A stretch of DNA of 64,000 bases from Golubevia sp. BC0850 (taxonomy: Eukaryota > Basidiomycota > Exobasidiomycetes > Golubeviales > Golubeviaceae), in NCBI GenBank assembly GCA_012976225.1, contig JAAVVG010000009.1:310001-374000 (forward strand). Reading direction: 5' to 3'. A model generated the notes under the pieces. It had not been told where the DNA came from. It made no database searches and saw only the letters and a program-made list of their open reading frames with translations. Below, one piece after another: positions 1 through 12,954 of this stretch (position 1 is its first letter; each line of letters begins with the position of its first letter). Both the position numbers and the translations under genes were made by a program.

Positions 1-399
1 GCGCCTGAAGCCCTGGAGGTCGAAGCGGTGAAGAAGGGGGGGCGGGAGAGCTGAGTATCAAGCTGAGATTTCGTTCCGCCACCCCTTTCTCTTTCTCTTG
101 CTCGAAATTCGAACGCCAAGAAGATGATTTTCCGTGGTCTTTCCTATAACCCTATGGTTCTTTTGCCTTTGTGAGTGGTCCCGCGAAACCGGATTGGCTC
201 TGATTCAGCGCCTAGGGCAGCGGGCAGGCAGATCTGGAATCTCACGAGAGTCCCGCGTCTCAAGTCTGTGTGGCGATCCCGCAAGTGTATAAATCCCTTC
301 TCCTTTCGCAATGTCCCACTTCTTTAGCTTCTCTTTCCTTCTACTTCTCTGCTTTCTTCTTCTCTTTTCTTTCCCAGTCTTATCTCAAGCCTTCCAAAC
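1..399 (+). promoter_or_regulatory. upstream region of the exoglucanase gene with TATA box
   Basis: No coding sequence is recognisable before the glucanase start at 400. A TATAAAT element lies at 288-294, about 105 bases upstream of the ATG, followed by a pyrimidine-rich leader (CTTCTC runs at 296-375). This arrangement is usual for a strongly expressed fungal gene. The left 250 bases show no ORF or RNA signature. Confidence 0.5.
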
Positions 400-2471
400 A
401 TGCGTTTCTCGCTTGCAGTTCTCTTCGCCGCTCTCTCCCTGGTTCAAGCTTCACCTCTCCGCACGGAAGGCATCGATGAACATCTCTTTGACAAAAGAGC
501 ATCAAATTGGGCTCATTTTGGTGACAAGGCAAGAACTGGTGAGTCGCACACTCGGGTCGAAGGTCGGTCATTCGATGCTGACTCTGCTCTTCTCACCCCC
601 TTTTTTTTCTTTCTCAGGCAAAGTCACAAGAGGTGTCAACCTAGGCGGCTGGTTTATTTTGGAATCTTGGATGACACCCTCTCTGTTCAATGCTCCAGAT
701 ATAGCCCACCTCGACGTCCCAGACGAATGGAGCTTTATGGCTGCTGTCACCAACGTGTCTTCTCGAGCTGAGGCCAAGAGCAGAATGAAGAATCACTGGA
801 ACACTTGGATCACTGAACAAGACTTCGCTGAAATATCGGCCGCGGGCTTAAATTCTGTAAGAATTCCTATTGGATACTGGGCTTTCAACGCTTCAAGTGC
901 CGATATCGAGCCTTACCAAGCAACAGCTCAAAGACCTTACCTTCGTAATGCTTTGAGATGGGCCAACAAGTACAAGCTTGGTGAGTAGATCGTTCGGTGT
1001 TGTCCGAAGATTAATCAGCGAACAGTTGAAATCTTCCAATCTCTAGCCTCCCCCTTGATTCTGTATTTGACGACCCCTCTCGCTTTCCCTCCCTTCAGAC
1101 GTCGTTTTGGATTTGCACGGAGCTCCCTCGTCTCAAAATGGAGCAGGTGAGAATCAAAGCGGAGAGAAAGAGGAATCAACCCAAGATTCTGATGTCTTGA
1201 CTTTCTTCTCCTAACTGCCAACGTACAGATCACTCGGGCCACTCTGGTGCTATCGGCTTTGGTACCAACCCAACCGACATTCCCCGTGCGATCGATGCTT
1301 TAGTAAAGATGGTGAAGCTCTACGTAAATGATAGATCTTACGGTGGTGTTGTCAAAGGGTGAGTCAAGTAAAATCGAATTGAACTGTTCACTGGCGACGA
1401 TGTCTGACTCCTTGTCCCCTTTCTTTCTACGTCACTCGCATCAGGATCGAAGTCGTCAACGAACCTCTCATCTCAAAGTACAGAACTGGAGCTATCCCTC
1501 AAGAGACTCTGGTCAGCTTCTATCAGCAAGCTCACTCATCGATCAGAGCCGCAATGGATCCGAAAGCCATCACCAGACCTACTGTGATCCTTTCAGACGC
1601 ATTCACTCCCCTCTGGGACACCAAAGGAACAAGCGATTTGATGCCTTTCCCGTCAGGTTCAATAGCTTCCGATGCTCATCTTTACGAAGCATTCTACCCT
1701 CAGAGTCACTACTCGCAAGATCAACACATCGACTCTGTTTGTGGTCTTGCCAATCAACTTAAATATAGAAATAATGATCGCCCAACTATCGTTGGTGAAT
1801 GGAGTCTTGGAACTGGAGTCGGCTGCAGTAACTACAAGCTGTGTCAAAACTTTACGATGTCTGATTCTATCAAGAGCTTCAACTCGGCTCAGAGCAACAT
1901 CTTCAAGAGGAGGTTCTTTGAGGCTCAAGCGTCGACTTTTGAGAAGAACGCTGGAGGTGAGTAGTAATTCGAATTTGTGTCACCAAGAGGCATTGGGAAG
2001 ATCAAAGCTGAGAGATCGCTGGAGTCGACCGCCTTGCACCTCTCTCTGACCCCTTTCGTTCGCTTGTTTTCTTCCGCTCTGGTAATAAGGTTGGATCTGG
2101 TGGAATTGGAAGACTGAGGTGAGTTCCTTAGAGATAGATATGCCATCAGACGACCCTCCGCCCCTCTCTTCAAACCTTCTCTGACCCCTCCCCTTTCTCC
2201 CCTCTTCCATCAGGCGGCCTCTGACTGGTCGTACAAAGACTCACGATTACAAGGATGGATCCCCAAAGACGTCAGCAAACCATCCTCTTGGGCTTTCGTA
2301 CCTTCCACCAACTCATCGTCATGCGTTTCTCCGACAGCCAAACCAAATCAGAAGTTGACGTTCGCTACTCAAAGCGACGATCCTACCGTCATCGACAGCA
2401 ATCCTAAAGTGATCGCTCCTAGTAGAGCTAATGGTGGTTACTCAACCGAAGAAAATCAAGTCGAATTCTAG
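400..2471 (+). CDS. EXG1: secreted exo-1,3-beta-glucanase, GH5 family
   Basis: Hydrolyses 1,3-beta-glucan from non-reducing ends during wall remodelling. The start at 400 gives a signal peptide (MRFSLAVLFAALSLVQA) and then a KR site (DKR), as expected for Kex2 processing. After a first intron (about 540-617) comes the GH5 hallmark GVNLGGW, then NSVRIPIGYWAF, and across further introns DLHGAP and the paired catalytic acids in VVNEP (acid/base) and VGEWS (nucleophile). The late short exon reads GWIWWNWKTE, the conserved aromatic end of the barrel. At least seven exons are needed to link these blocks, all with GTGAGT-like donors. The stop is at 2469-2471, just after ENQVEF. Paralogues of EXG1 (SPR1, EXG2) cannot be separated from sequence alone. 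No GPI signal is visible, so it is probably soluble or periplasmic. Confidence 0.93.
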
Positions 2472-3276
2472 AACAGAACAATCTCAAACCCGTCTTTCAT
2501 TTGATGCAAGTATACCCCCAATGTCACCAAACAATTCTTTATCTCACAGTTTCGTCTGTTTATATTTCATTTGACAACTATCTTTGAATTCCATCTGTCA
2601 TTTCGTTTACTGATCTCGTGTTGATGAGTGAGTGATGAGCTTGACCGAGGTTCAGTCAACAATTCAATCGGTCTCCAGATCTCCACTCAACAACCCAACA
2701 AACACATCCTTGAATTTTCGATTTAAACTCAGAGAAATTCGAGACTTGAGGAAGGAACAAAGGAGATGCAGCTAAGAGAAAAAACAAGGAAGAAGAGGCA
2801 GTAAAGAAGAGAAAGAAGAGGGGGGGGGGACAAATCAGGAAAACCGAGATTGTGAGATATAAAGATCAAACAGAAATAAGAGGTGTAATTTGGAAGATGA
2901 GAGAATAGAATGGAGCAATATTAAAGAAGGAACACAAAGGGGAAAGTAAAGAAAGGTTGGGGATCTTTCAATCAATGAAAGGGAAGGGGGTTTTGGGAAA
3001 TATAGAAATAGGTTATGGATATATTGAAAAAAAAGAGACGGAGATGGGTGATAGATAGATTCTTGAGAAATGGAGGTTCGAGGTTGAAATTCGAAAAGAG
3101 GGGGGATTGGTACGGGGGAGGAGAGGAAGAGATTGTGAGAAAAGGGAAGAACGCGGCTTTGACATCTATAGCATTAAGAAAGGGTCTTTTGAAACTTGAG
3201 GACCAAAAGGAATCGAGCTTTGAAGTTAAGCAGTCTGATTCCACCCAAGATTTTTTCGAGGTTTCAGGTCTTGGAA
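2472..3276. other. convergent intergenic region, purine-rich
   Basis: This lies between two convergent genes and should hold both 3' UTRs. The + strand is strongly A/G-rich from about 2740 to 3160, with a run of ten G at about 2821-2830. No gene, RNA or mobile-element signature was seen. Confidence 0.6.
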
Positions 3277-4807
3277 TCACTTTGAATTGCCAGTCAAATC
3301 GTTTAGTAAACCTTGAACTAAACCAGGCTTATTGTCTCCACTTCCACTACCGCTATCACTTGATTCACTTCCCTCTCCACTTGAACTTCCACTTCCACTC
3401 TTAGTTCCTTCATCAGAAGAACCTCCAACTGCCAAAAGAGCTCCCAAAAGACCTGGAGAGTCATCTTCTTTTCCTGCTGATCCTGATCCGGATCCAGATC
3501 CTAATCCCGATCCTGAGCTAGAACCTGAATCATCAGTTCCAGTTTCAGAAGGATCTGCACCAGTTGAAGTTGAGGTTTCACTACTGCTTTGACTTTCAGA
3601 AGCTGTGTTTGAACTTGAAGCTGAGTTACTACTTGAAGCTGAAACACTTGATGAAGAACTTGCCGAAGCAGAAGCAGAAGCTGAAGAAGAAGCGCTCTTG
3701 GATTTAGGTTTCTTATGAGATAAATGATGATGATTGGATTTATGATTGCCAGGTTTATGATGATGAATTGAAGCTGAAGGTTGAGAAATTTGTTGTTGCT
3801 CTTGCTCTTGCTGTTGTTGTTGTTGAGTTTTAACATTTTTCTCATTAGAGTTTGAAATCTTGAAATTCTTTGAACTTTGTTTACCTTTTCCTTGATTTCC
3901 ATTTGTCCCTTTCTTACTTCCCTTTCCACTACCACTTTCACTACCACTATCACTCCCAGCACTGGCCAACTTAGCAGCTTTCCTCCTACTACTAATTTCT
4001 CTACTTTCTTCCATAATAGCAGTAGCATTCAAAACGTTTTGAGCAGGAGGTCTAACGATTCCAGGTGCTACACAAAGCATCAAACCATCATAAACTATAT
4101 CACAATCTAATAAAGGATTGTTGTTTTTCAACAAATCTTCAGAGATTCCATAGGCCGAAGAAATGGTTGAACAATCATCTGAACCAGAAGAACGATGAGT
4201 GATTTGACAATCGTTTCCATAACGACCTAGGCAGAGATCCTGAGAAGAGAGAGAGCGAGAGAGGGGGGGGGGATCAGATGGATCAGCGCTCTGTCTGACT
4301 TCTTACTTCCTTACTTCGAGACTTCCCTATCTATTCAACTTCTTAGAATGGATCGTAGATGTTCTACCTTCTCTCTTCGATCAGCTCCTCTATCTAATTT
4401 TATGAATCTGCCTCTCGCCCCTCTCTTCTCCTCAGCACTACGCTACTCACAGCTCCAATAGGTAAATCAAAGCACTCAGCTCCTGAACTCATCAAGTTGA
4501 AACTCATGATTTGATAAGTACTGGTTTGAGTTTTTTGACCGATTTCATCACAAGTATCTCCCTCTATGACTTTGTAAGACCTTGTACAAGCCGTTTGATT
4601 GTTTGAATAACCCCCAGAATCTACATTCGATGGAAGAGATTCTGAAACCATGGTGGAGGTTGAGGTGGCAGTTTTTGAAGTCAAAGTTGAGGATAAGGAT
4701 GAAGATGAGGACTGAGCTAGAGATGAAATTGGTAGAAGTGAAAGTAGGGTTAGGAGAAAGGTAGAAGAGACGGGAGAGAGGGAGTGGGAGTGCGAGATGG
4801 GCCTCAT
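3277..4807 (-). CDS. secreted LysM-domain protein with Ser/Gly-rich tail
   Basis: Two exons (4807-4451 and 4239-3277) join in phase to give 439 residues. The N-terminus has a signal peptide with a core LLTLLSLLPISSLA, then a Ser/Thr-rich stretch. A first LysM follows at about residues 80-120 (YKVIEGDTCDEIGQKT ... LPIGA, split by the intron just after PIGA). A second, more diverged LysM reads DDCSTISSAYGISEDLLKNNNP ending in LMLCVAP. LysM domains bind chitin or related GlcNAc polymers. The remaining 260 residues are low-complexity: Gln runs, His/Lys, then Ser/Gly and Ser/Asp repeats, with no clear GPI signal. Secreted fungal LysM proteins include chitin-masking effectors and wall proteins; which this is cannot be told from the sequence. 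Confidence 0.85.
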
Positions 4808-5351
4808 CTTGAAAGAGATCGGATCGCTATGAGAGCGTGGGAAGATGAAAACACTGTTGTTTCAGATTGAGATTGATGGATTCGGGTAGAAGACTGGCTT
4901 GAGAAGTCGAGGAAGAAGGAATAGACCTTGTTTGCTAGGAAAGGGGTCGCAGTCGGCTAGAGGTTGTTACTTGACGATGCGCCTGAAGATCAACCTGAAG
5001 GTTGATGGGATTGAAATGAGAGTAGAAGAGTAGGACAAAAGAATGTGGGGGAAAATCAAAGATTTGAGGAGTGGAATAAGGCTGGCTTATGGCTTGGGGA
5101 GGAGGCGAGGTTAGAAGTGTGTTTGGGCAATCGAATTGTCCGACTCACCCAAACACCCATCACCCTCTCTCTCTCTCTTTCTCCCTCTTTCTCTCTCTTT
5201 CTTAATTTGATTCTAATCTTTTCATTTTTTAAGCTCTCAACCCAGTTAGTCACGTCACTCCCCACTCCCTTTCTAGATCAAGCAGACAGGAGGAGAGGAG
5301 AGGACAGGAGAGCAAGAGACAGGTCAGATAGCAGAGAAGTAGCAGTATAGT
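4808..5351. promoter_or_regulatory. divergent promoter between LysM gene and CDC27
   Basis: A 544-base divergent spacer. A CT-rich tract (5162-5205) precedes the CDC27 start, typical of fungal core promoters and leaders. No TATA box stands out and no other gene was seen. Confidence 0.5.
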
Positions 5352-8300
5352 ATGCCCTCTCAATCTCAATCCCAATCTCAATGTGGATCTGATAGTCAAT
5401 CTCAATCTAGCAATGCGACTGCAAGAGTGAATGAACATCAACCTTACAACAACTTCTCACAGACGCAGTCTCAATCTCAACCTCAGTCACAATCACAGCA
5501 GCCTTCCTTCTCCTCCTTCTCTTCACAATCTTCTTCAAATCAGAATGAATTCGATGTTGAATGTTACCTGAGCTCAATCAATTCATCAAATTCATCAACC
5601 AAGCGACCAACTGCTGGAAATGAATCTACTTGGAATTCACTTGCATCAACTTCAAACACCAACAAGACTCAGATCGGCAATCCCTCCAATCAAGAGAAGT
5701 TTCTGAGTTCCAACAATTTAAATTCACAAGATTCAGAAATGACTGAGGTTGAAGGTTACAATAACGATGGAACTCAATCTCAATCTCAACCTGCTCCTGC
5801 TCCTCCAATTGAACTTGAACCCACCACAACTTCGACTCCCTTAGATTCAACTCCCTCATCTCAACCTCCACCCTTAACTTATCTTTTATCAAGATTACTT
5901 CAACTTTCAACTTCCTATCTCGGAACTTCATCATCCTCTCAAGACCTAATCTCGGCAACTTTCTATTCCTACTTAGCAATCACTCTCTTTCCAACTCATT
6001 TAGGTGCAAGACAACTTTTCGCAATCTGTCTCTTAAATGGAGGTGAAATCTTTCCTTTCAATACTTCTAGCTCTACTTCTGCTGCAAGTCATTCTGGAAC
6101 TTCCTTTTTGATTGGAACAGGAACAGGAGCAGGAGGAGGAATGACTGTGGGAAATGGAAATGGAACTGGTAATTCATCAACTGGTAGATCAAAAGTTTCA
6201 TCAGCTCTCTCAGCTCTACATATCTTAGAATCTGGTCCTAAGGAGATTTCAAAAGACAGAGGTTCAGCTTTGGTTTACAGTAAAGCTTGTGAAGTTTTGG
6301 GAAGGTTTAAAGAAGCTGAAGAGGCTTTTAGGTTTGGAATCTCTGAGGATGAACCGATAGAGACTAATTCTAATCAAGTCAATAAGTCTTCAGGAAAAGG
6401 AAAAGGAAACGGAAACGGAAATTCCTTAGGGATCTGCTCGATCAAAGGTCCAATCTCTCCAGTCCCTCCGACTCCAACCACAAGTTCTTCAAGCAGAATC
6501 AAAGCTTTAGATAGGATTGCACTTGCCAATCTTTTGAGGAATGGGAATAGAAGAGAAGAAGCTAGTAAGGAATGGGAAGAGATTAGGAAATTGGATGGTT
6601 GGAATTGGTCTGCTTGGGTCGGAGATGATGGCATTGATGGTGAGTTTTTACTGATTAGGAATCTGGAGGACGCGATGGGGAAGGATATTTGGTCTGAAGG
6701 GAGATGAGGAGAAGTCATCCAATCTTTTGAAGAAAGAGCAAATAGAAATAGCTGCTAGAAACCTGGAGAAAGTCTGATCTTTTCTCACTTTTCTCTTTTT
6801 TGCACAATGCAGCCTCCAACTTCAACCCCAATCAAGCTTTCCCAGCTTCCTTGATTCAACATTCTTATGAAACTTTTATTCCTCAAAAGTTTCTTGGAGC
6901 TTTTCGATCCTCCATTCCGGATTTGAACTTTGAACTTGATGATTCAACATCAGCGAAGACTTCATCAAACTCTTCCGTCTCAAAAGCGAATCCAACTTCC
7001 GGAAATCAAAAAGCTTCATCAAAATCAATGCCACCTCCAAAAGCTCGGGGTACTAGTAATAGTTCGACCTCGACTTCCACAAGCTTCCCAAGACCTGGAT
7101 CTAGAATCACCACCTCAACTTCTTCTGTTGGGAATTCATCGACAGCAACTTCGATTGGGACCAAAAGGACTAGAAGTGTCGCAGCTGCTAAGAATGAGAA
7201 GAGTTCCAATTCAACTGCCAATGCTTTTGGAATCAGTGGAAATGGAAATGTACTAGTTGGGAAAGATGGGAAAAGAACTGGAAATGGGAATTCAGGTTTA
7301 GTTGAGAGGAATTCAGCAACTGGTGGACCTACTTTATCTGCTTCTAGAACCAATGTGGTTGGAGTTGATAAAGCAACCAATTCGGATCTAACTTCAGATG
7401 AGAAAGCAAAAGATGGGAAAGGACTGGTGGTGAAAGGTGAAGTCAAACAGAAGGTCTTACCTCAAAGAGTCACTAGAGCTACTACTGGTCCTGGAACGCC
7501 GGTGAATCTGCCTGGTAGGAGAACTACTACTTCTTCAACTGTTGGAAATGGAGGAGCGGTTAGGAGAGCGGGGACTGCCGGTAATGGGGGGAAGGAGAAA
7601 GATGCCTCGACAACGACTAAAAGATCAACTAGCAACACTTCTTCAACCAATGCTAGTGTCAAAAAATCTAGTGGGTTGACTTCAACAACTGGGAGAAGTG
7701 CTCTAGCTTCTTCGATCTCTAGCAACAAAAGTTCAATCTCAAGAAAAGACACCAAAGATTCGGCCTCAAGTTCCGAACCTGATTTGAATTCCATTGCAGG
7801 ATCTAAATCAACAACTTCTTCAACCTCTCGTAGACCTCAACTCAATTCTTCGACTTCTGGCTCAAGAGAAAATCAAACCTCAAGCTCATCAGCTGCCTTC
7901 GCTAGGCTTCAAAAGGAAAGAGAATCGAAACTTGCAACCCTTGAGAGGGAAAGAATGAAACAATACGAGGAATGGAATGTTGAGAAGGAAAAGGCTGAGA
8001 ATGTGGCTAGGGTAGAAGCTAAGAAATGGATGGAAACCGATTCTGAAATCGTTAGACTTTTGAGAAGTTTAAGTGGTGCTTGGTTTGGTTGTAAGGCTTT
8101 TGAAGGAGAGAAAACTTTGGGATTCTTGAGATTGAGAAATGATTGTTGGTTTGAAGAGAAAGGGAAAGGGAAATTCTCGACTAAAGCTAAAGGGAAAGGT
8201 AAAGCTAAGGAAAATCAAAACCTTGATGAACATAAGAATCAACTTTATCATGATTACGTTAGATATTTGACTGGAACTAAAAGCCTTGAATCGAATTTAG

Positions 8301-9964
8301 ATTTGAATCCAACTGGAAATCAAGACCAAGATCTAAGTCAAGAAGAATTGTCTTTCAAATCCTATGGACCTGGAATTCCAAAACTAATTAGAGATTCCTT
8401 TTTCATTAGAATCCTATTAGGTAAAACTCATCATGATTTAGCTTCTTATCATTTATCAGAGAAAGAATTCCTTTATGCAAGAAAATTAAATCCTTTCGAT
8501 CCAACTTTGATGGACATTTATTCAATTTCCCTATTTCATTTAAACAGAGAAGCTTTACTTTCTTCTCTATCTCAAGAATTATTGTTGTTGGATTCAGGTT
8601 CAATAGAAGGTCATATTTCATCTGGAAATGCATTCGCCTTGCAATCAAATCATGAACTTGCTTTGAGATGTTTTAGGAGAGCTATTTTGATAAATCCTAA
8701 TAAAGCTTATTCTTTCACCCTGGCTGGATATGAAAGCTTGGAACTTGGCTTACTTGAAGAAGCTATGGCTTTGTTTAGAAATGGGATTAGAAATGATAGG
8801 TTTCATTGGAATGGTTGGGCTGGATTGGGGAGATGCTTTATTAGAGCTGAGAAATGGGAATTCGCCAGGGAATGTTACGAGACTGCTATCGGGATCAATA
8901 AGAACAACTCTGTTCTTTGGGAGTTGTTGGGAACGGTGAGTAATTGCACGAGAGACATGGTGTGTCTTGCCCTCACCTCTCTCACGATACTGATCCTTCT
9001 TTTCACTTTCTCACCTCAGACTCTCGAACGTCTTCGCCAGGTCCCTCTAGCATTAACAGCCTACACTCGATCAATTCAACTTTCCCCATCTTCAGCTACG
9101 GCCAGATTGAAAAGAGCGGAACTCCTAACACTTCAAGGTCAACATCAATCAGCTCATGGAGATCTCCTTCAAGTTTGTGCCTTAGCCCCCTCAGAAGCTA
9201 GAGTTCATCTCTTACTGGCTCATTCTTATATGAGAAGATCTGGAGGAAAGTTCGCTCAACTCAGAGGTGGAATGGCAACTGCAACTGGAGCTTCCTTGAA
9301 TGTTGGATCTTCCTCTATCCCTTCTTCTTCAGTTCCACTCCCTACAGACGTCACTTCAGGAGGTGTCGGTGGAGTCATATCTCAATTGGACGTCTCAGCT
9401 AGAAATGCTCACAAAGCTATCGGTGAACCTTTACTTCCAAAAACTCATCAAAACGAGATCGCAAATCATTTGGCAGCCGCAATTGAATTGGATCCTAGAT
9501 GTGCAAAGATCATTAGAAGCATGGGTGAAGGGGCTAAATCTGCTTTAAGAGGTGTAGCTGCTAGAGCAACCGGTCCAGGAGAGGGCAACAGAATCGATAG
9601 ATCTGAAGACTCTAGTATGATCAGAGATACAATGGATGGCAATGGCGAGGAAATGTATGAAGATAGGACGGAAACTGAAGAAGCCGATGAGGAAAGTGAA
9701 AGTGAGGAAGAGGAAGAGCAAGATACTGATGACGATGATGAAGAAGAAGAAAGTGAAGTAGAAATAATCGAAGAAGCTCAAGAGGAATCTGGAGTTGGAA
9801 ATCAATTGCAGCTTTCTCCTACGGATACATCGGAACTTCCTCTTCAAAGTGAAGATGGCAGCGCTCAATTTCATGAATCAGAAGTCGGAATTCATCAAGA
9901 TCAAAGTCAAGATCAAAGTCTCAATGTTTCAAATAGTGAGGATGTCGATATGAGTTTTGCTTGA
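5352..9964 (+). CDS. CDC27: anaphase-promoting complex subunit CDC27/APC3
   Basis: A TPR scaffold subunit of the APC/C ubiquitin ligase; in the family it binds the IR tails of Cdc20/Cdh1 and Doc1. Three exons (5352-6639, 6813-8935, 9020-9964) join in phase to 1451 residues. The N-terminal TPR part includes YSYLAITLFPTHLGARQLFA and YSKACEVLGRFKEAEEAF. A long Ser/Thr/Asn-rich linker follows, then the C-terminal TPR superhelix. The latter has the family's signature repeats, for example SGNAFALQSNHELALRCFRRAI followed by NPNKAYSFTLAGYESLELG, and AYTRSIQLSPSSATARLKRAELL. The tail is acidic. The protein is almost twice the usual 750-850 residues because of the linker and a QS-rich start (repeated SQSQ). 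The second intron is 84 bases and in frame, but GTGAGT/CAG borders and a TPR that continues across it show it is removed. Confidence 0.9.
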
Positions 9965-10859
9965 AGGCCACTCTTGCGAGGATTTTCCAGCTTTTCCCTA
10001 ATTCGTCTTTGTGGATCATTAATCTCTTCTCTTCTATTACATACAAGTTCAAGAGCAACAATTATAGTCAACCAGTCATACGTTCGTTTCCATTCAAACT
10101 CTATCACTTACAACTTTTCTTTGTCCCGTTTTTTGGTTTGTCGTTGGTTTTTTTTCGCTCTTCTTCTGATCTCTGTAGCAACTGTTATTCTCCCTAGACT
10201 TTTCAATTCCAACACGTCTCAATTCAATGGTCATAGTGATTCTCGCGTGTAAGTTTTCCTCGAGTGCCGGTGCCAACTCGTTGTCGGAGAATCAGCTTTC
10301 TATGAAGGAATAGCAACCAAGAAGTTCTTCATTTTCGCTGAGAATAAAAACAAAAGAGTTGGGTATAGCCAGTAGTATATATATATGAAAGCTACCACTC
10401 GGAGTCCCTTGTTTGAGCAGTGACAAAGGCGGAAGAGTGGAAAGGGCAAAAGAGAAAGACGAGGCGATTGTGAAAAGGGAACGGAGCAGAGAAGAGAATC
10501 TTTCATCGTGACCTTGAGAGTGGGATTTCTTGAAATGTTTTTCTTTCGTTGTTGTTTGAATTGCAGATGGAAAAAAAGAAGGAGAAGCCTAAAAAGCACG
10601 TGGGGAGAAATGAAAGAGAGAAAAAAAGGTCATAAATAAAAGAAAAAAGGGGATTGGAAAGAAAAGAAAAGAAAAGATAAAATTGGATGGCTTTGATTTT
10701 GGTTTGGAAGGGGAAAGGGGAGTGGTGTTGACGACTTGAGGAGAAATCCTGAGAGGAAGAAGTAGACGAAAGTTTCGAGAGATATTGAATGTGTTGGCTA
10801 GTTCTTAACTGAGATTTCCACTTCTCCTGTACGAGCTCTCTCCCTCCTTTCTAGACTTC
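9965..10859. other. convergent intergenic region with low-complexity tracts
   Basis: Lies between the CDC27 stop and the stop of the small GTPase. It holds a TA microsatellite at about 10374-10386 and A/G-rich tracts at 10560-10690. No coding or RNA feature was recognised. Confidence 0.6.
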
Positions 10860-12186
10860 CTACATAATCAAACACTTCTTCTTCTCCTTAGATTTGCCTT
10901 CATTCTTGGGTCCACCATTGCTAGCTTCAAAACTTCGACACTGCCTAACAATATCGATGAAGATCTCATCCACGTTAATCTTTTTCCGCGCCGAAGATTC
11001 ATAATAAGGAACGTTTCCCCAAGCTCGAGATAGATTCGTTCCTATTTCTCGAGGAACTTGCCTCTCTGCTCGTAGATCTGATTTATTGCCCACCAAGACC
11101 AAAGGAACCTGAAAGTAGTAAGTGGGAAGCGAGTAGACTGAGTCAGAGAACGGATTCCAAGGCATACATCTCTTGGACTGAGTTCTTGGCCTTTCATCAT
11201 TCAGAGGTGAAAGTTGCTTAGAAGGCTTCTTGAGGGCGAACGAATTTGGGTGACACTCACTCTACTGTTCTTTATCCGAACAATCTGTTCTCTCAAAGGT
11301 CCCAATTCATTCACGCTCCCGAGATGAGTGAGAGAGAAGACCAGAATGAAACCTTGACCAGATTTCATGTAGAGCTCTTTCAGAGCCATGAACTGTTCCG
11401 TGCTGATTGAGGTGAAGACAAGAACGTGAGAATAAGAGCTGTGAGCTGAGGGGCAATCAGACAAGGTAGAGAATTTGTGGCTTGTTTTTCCTAAGACTAA
11501 GCCTATCCAGTATTCAGCTCGAATGATTCTTCTATGTGTTGGAGCCTATCATCCTCCAGAAACGGCAGGAGAGAGCGATAGCTGAGACAAAGTAGCAGCA
11601 TCCTGACCTCTCCTTAGCTCCTCTCCCACTGTAAGCTGCGTAGCGACACTCTTCGTTGGTTGAAATCTCAGCATCGAACCTGTCCATCGACTTGACTCAC
11701 CCAGCAGTATCCAAGATTTCCACCAAACATTGCTGTCCATCAATGTTCATCAATTTCCTGTAAGTGTCTTCGATAGTGGGATCATAGGTGCTAACGAAGA
11801 CGTTCCTAACGAATTGCACTGTCAGAGCCGACTTTCCAACACCTCCACCTTGAAAGTTGATAAGAGTTGAGGTATTCGAAGTTGAGGAGGATGGTTAAAT
11901 GAGATTGTGAGAGGCAGTCACATCCGGAGTTGCGGTTGGAGCGGTCAAGGATTGGAGTTGAAGGTAAAAGTTGAAAGGTGAAGAGAGGAGAGAGGTTGAT
12001 TTTCAGGTTATAATGGCGTTTGATTGAATTGTAAGAGAGAAGGAGAGGAAGATTGAGGGATGAGAGAACAGGGGGAGGGGAAGAGGGTCAGTGCACATGC
12101 AAAATCGAACCCAGAGGAATGGTTGGTGTTAGAAGTGTGGATTTGAGAAGCTCACCTCCCATGATGACCACCCTAGCTTCCTTCAT
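10860..12186 (-). CDS. RSR1: Ras-superfamily GTPase, Rap1/Rsr1 type
   Basis: Four exons (12186-12156, 11848-11701, 11402-11261, 11108-10860) join in phase to 189 residues. All G motifs are present: the P-loop GGGGVGKS (split by intron 1), switch [12 protein letters not shown], switch II DTAGTEQF, then NKSD and ESSA. The Thr in DTAGTEQF and the LYMKSGQGF segment are Rap/Rsr1-like rather than Ras-like (Ras has DTAGQEEY). The C-terminus is a lysine run followed by the CAAX box CLIM, so farnesylation and membrane anchoring are expected. In fungi Rsr1/Bud1 marks the site of polarised growth upstream of Cdc42. The first intron (about 307 bases) is longer than most here. A diverged Ras paralogue is the alternative. 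Confidence 0.9.
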
Positions 12187-12954
12187 GAATCTGAACTTGT
12201 TTTGATCTCAGAGATGGGGGGTATTCAACAGCTTCTTGGAGGAGATCGGATGCTTCTCGAGTGGCTGCTCCAAGACAGGATTCAGAGGATGCGGTTCAAG
12301 GACTGGAGTAAGACTGTCGTCTGTTTGACTGATTCAACTGGAGACAAGAGAATCAATCTTAAGGAATTGAAGACTTGAAGTAGGGATGAAAAGAAAAGGT
12401 ATTGAATGTTGAAGCTGAAGCAGCTTCCTTTGTTCTGTGACTGTGACTTGCAGGTTCGTGAGATTGAATCGTTACTTAGATCGTGTAGAGTAGGGAATCA
12501 GATTGAAGCGGAAGAGAGATGAAAGATTCAAGATGGAAGAAGTCGAATAGGTTTATTTGGCAATTGAGTTTGCGAGCAGTTGTGGTGGAGAAGAAGAGGA
12601 TATCAGATCTAGGAGCAGCCCACTCACCACCACCGAGCTGTCAAACTAAAAAGAGTGAAACTCAATCTCCTCTCCGATCGAATCCCTCCTTCTTTTTGAT
12701 GGGAACCATTATTTCTGTACAGGCGCTTTCCACTTTTTGGGCCCAATCGTCCAAACCTTTGCGTAGATCCAAGGGGGAAGGATGTACAGAGTACATACAG
12801 ACTATCTGGAACCTGCAGCTGATCGGATCGCACAAACGAATAAATTTAAAGTTTTAACTTTTACATATGAAAAGCGGATGAAATGTCTAGGGGTAAAAGA
12901 AAGGGGAGGTAAGCGGATCAGGATGGAAATGAAGATTGGCAATGAGTTGTGAGA
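12187..12954 (-). promoter_or_regulatory. upstream region of the Rsr1-like GTPase
   Basis: A 768-base spacer between the GTPase start and the stop of the next minus-strand gene. It should hold the GTPase promoter and 5' UTR and the neighbour's 3' UTR. Short open frames occur on both strands but none has family resemblance or splice-supported extension. Confidence 0.4.
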
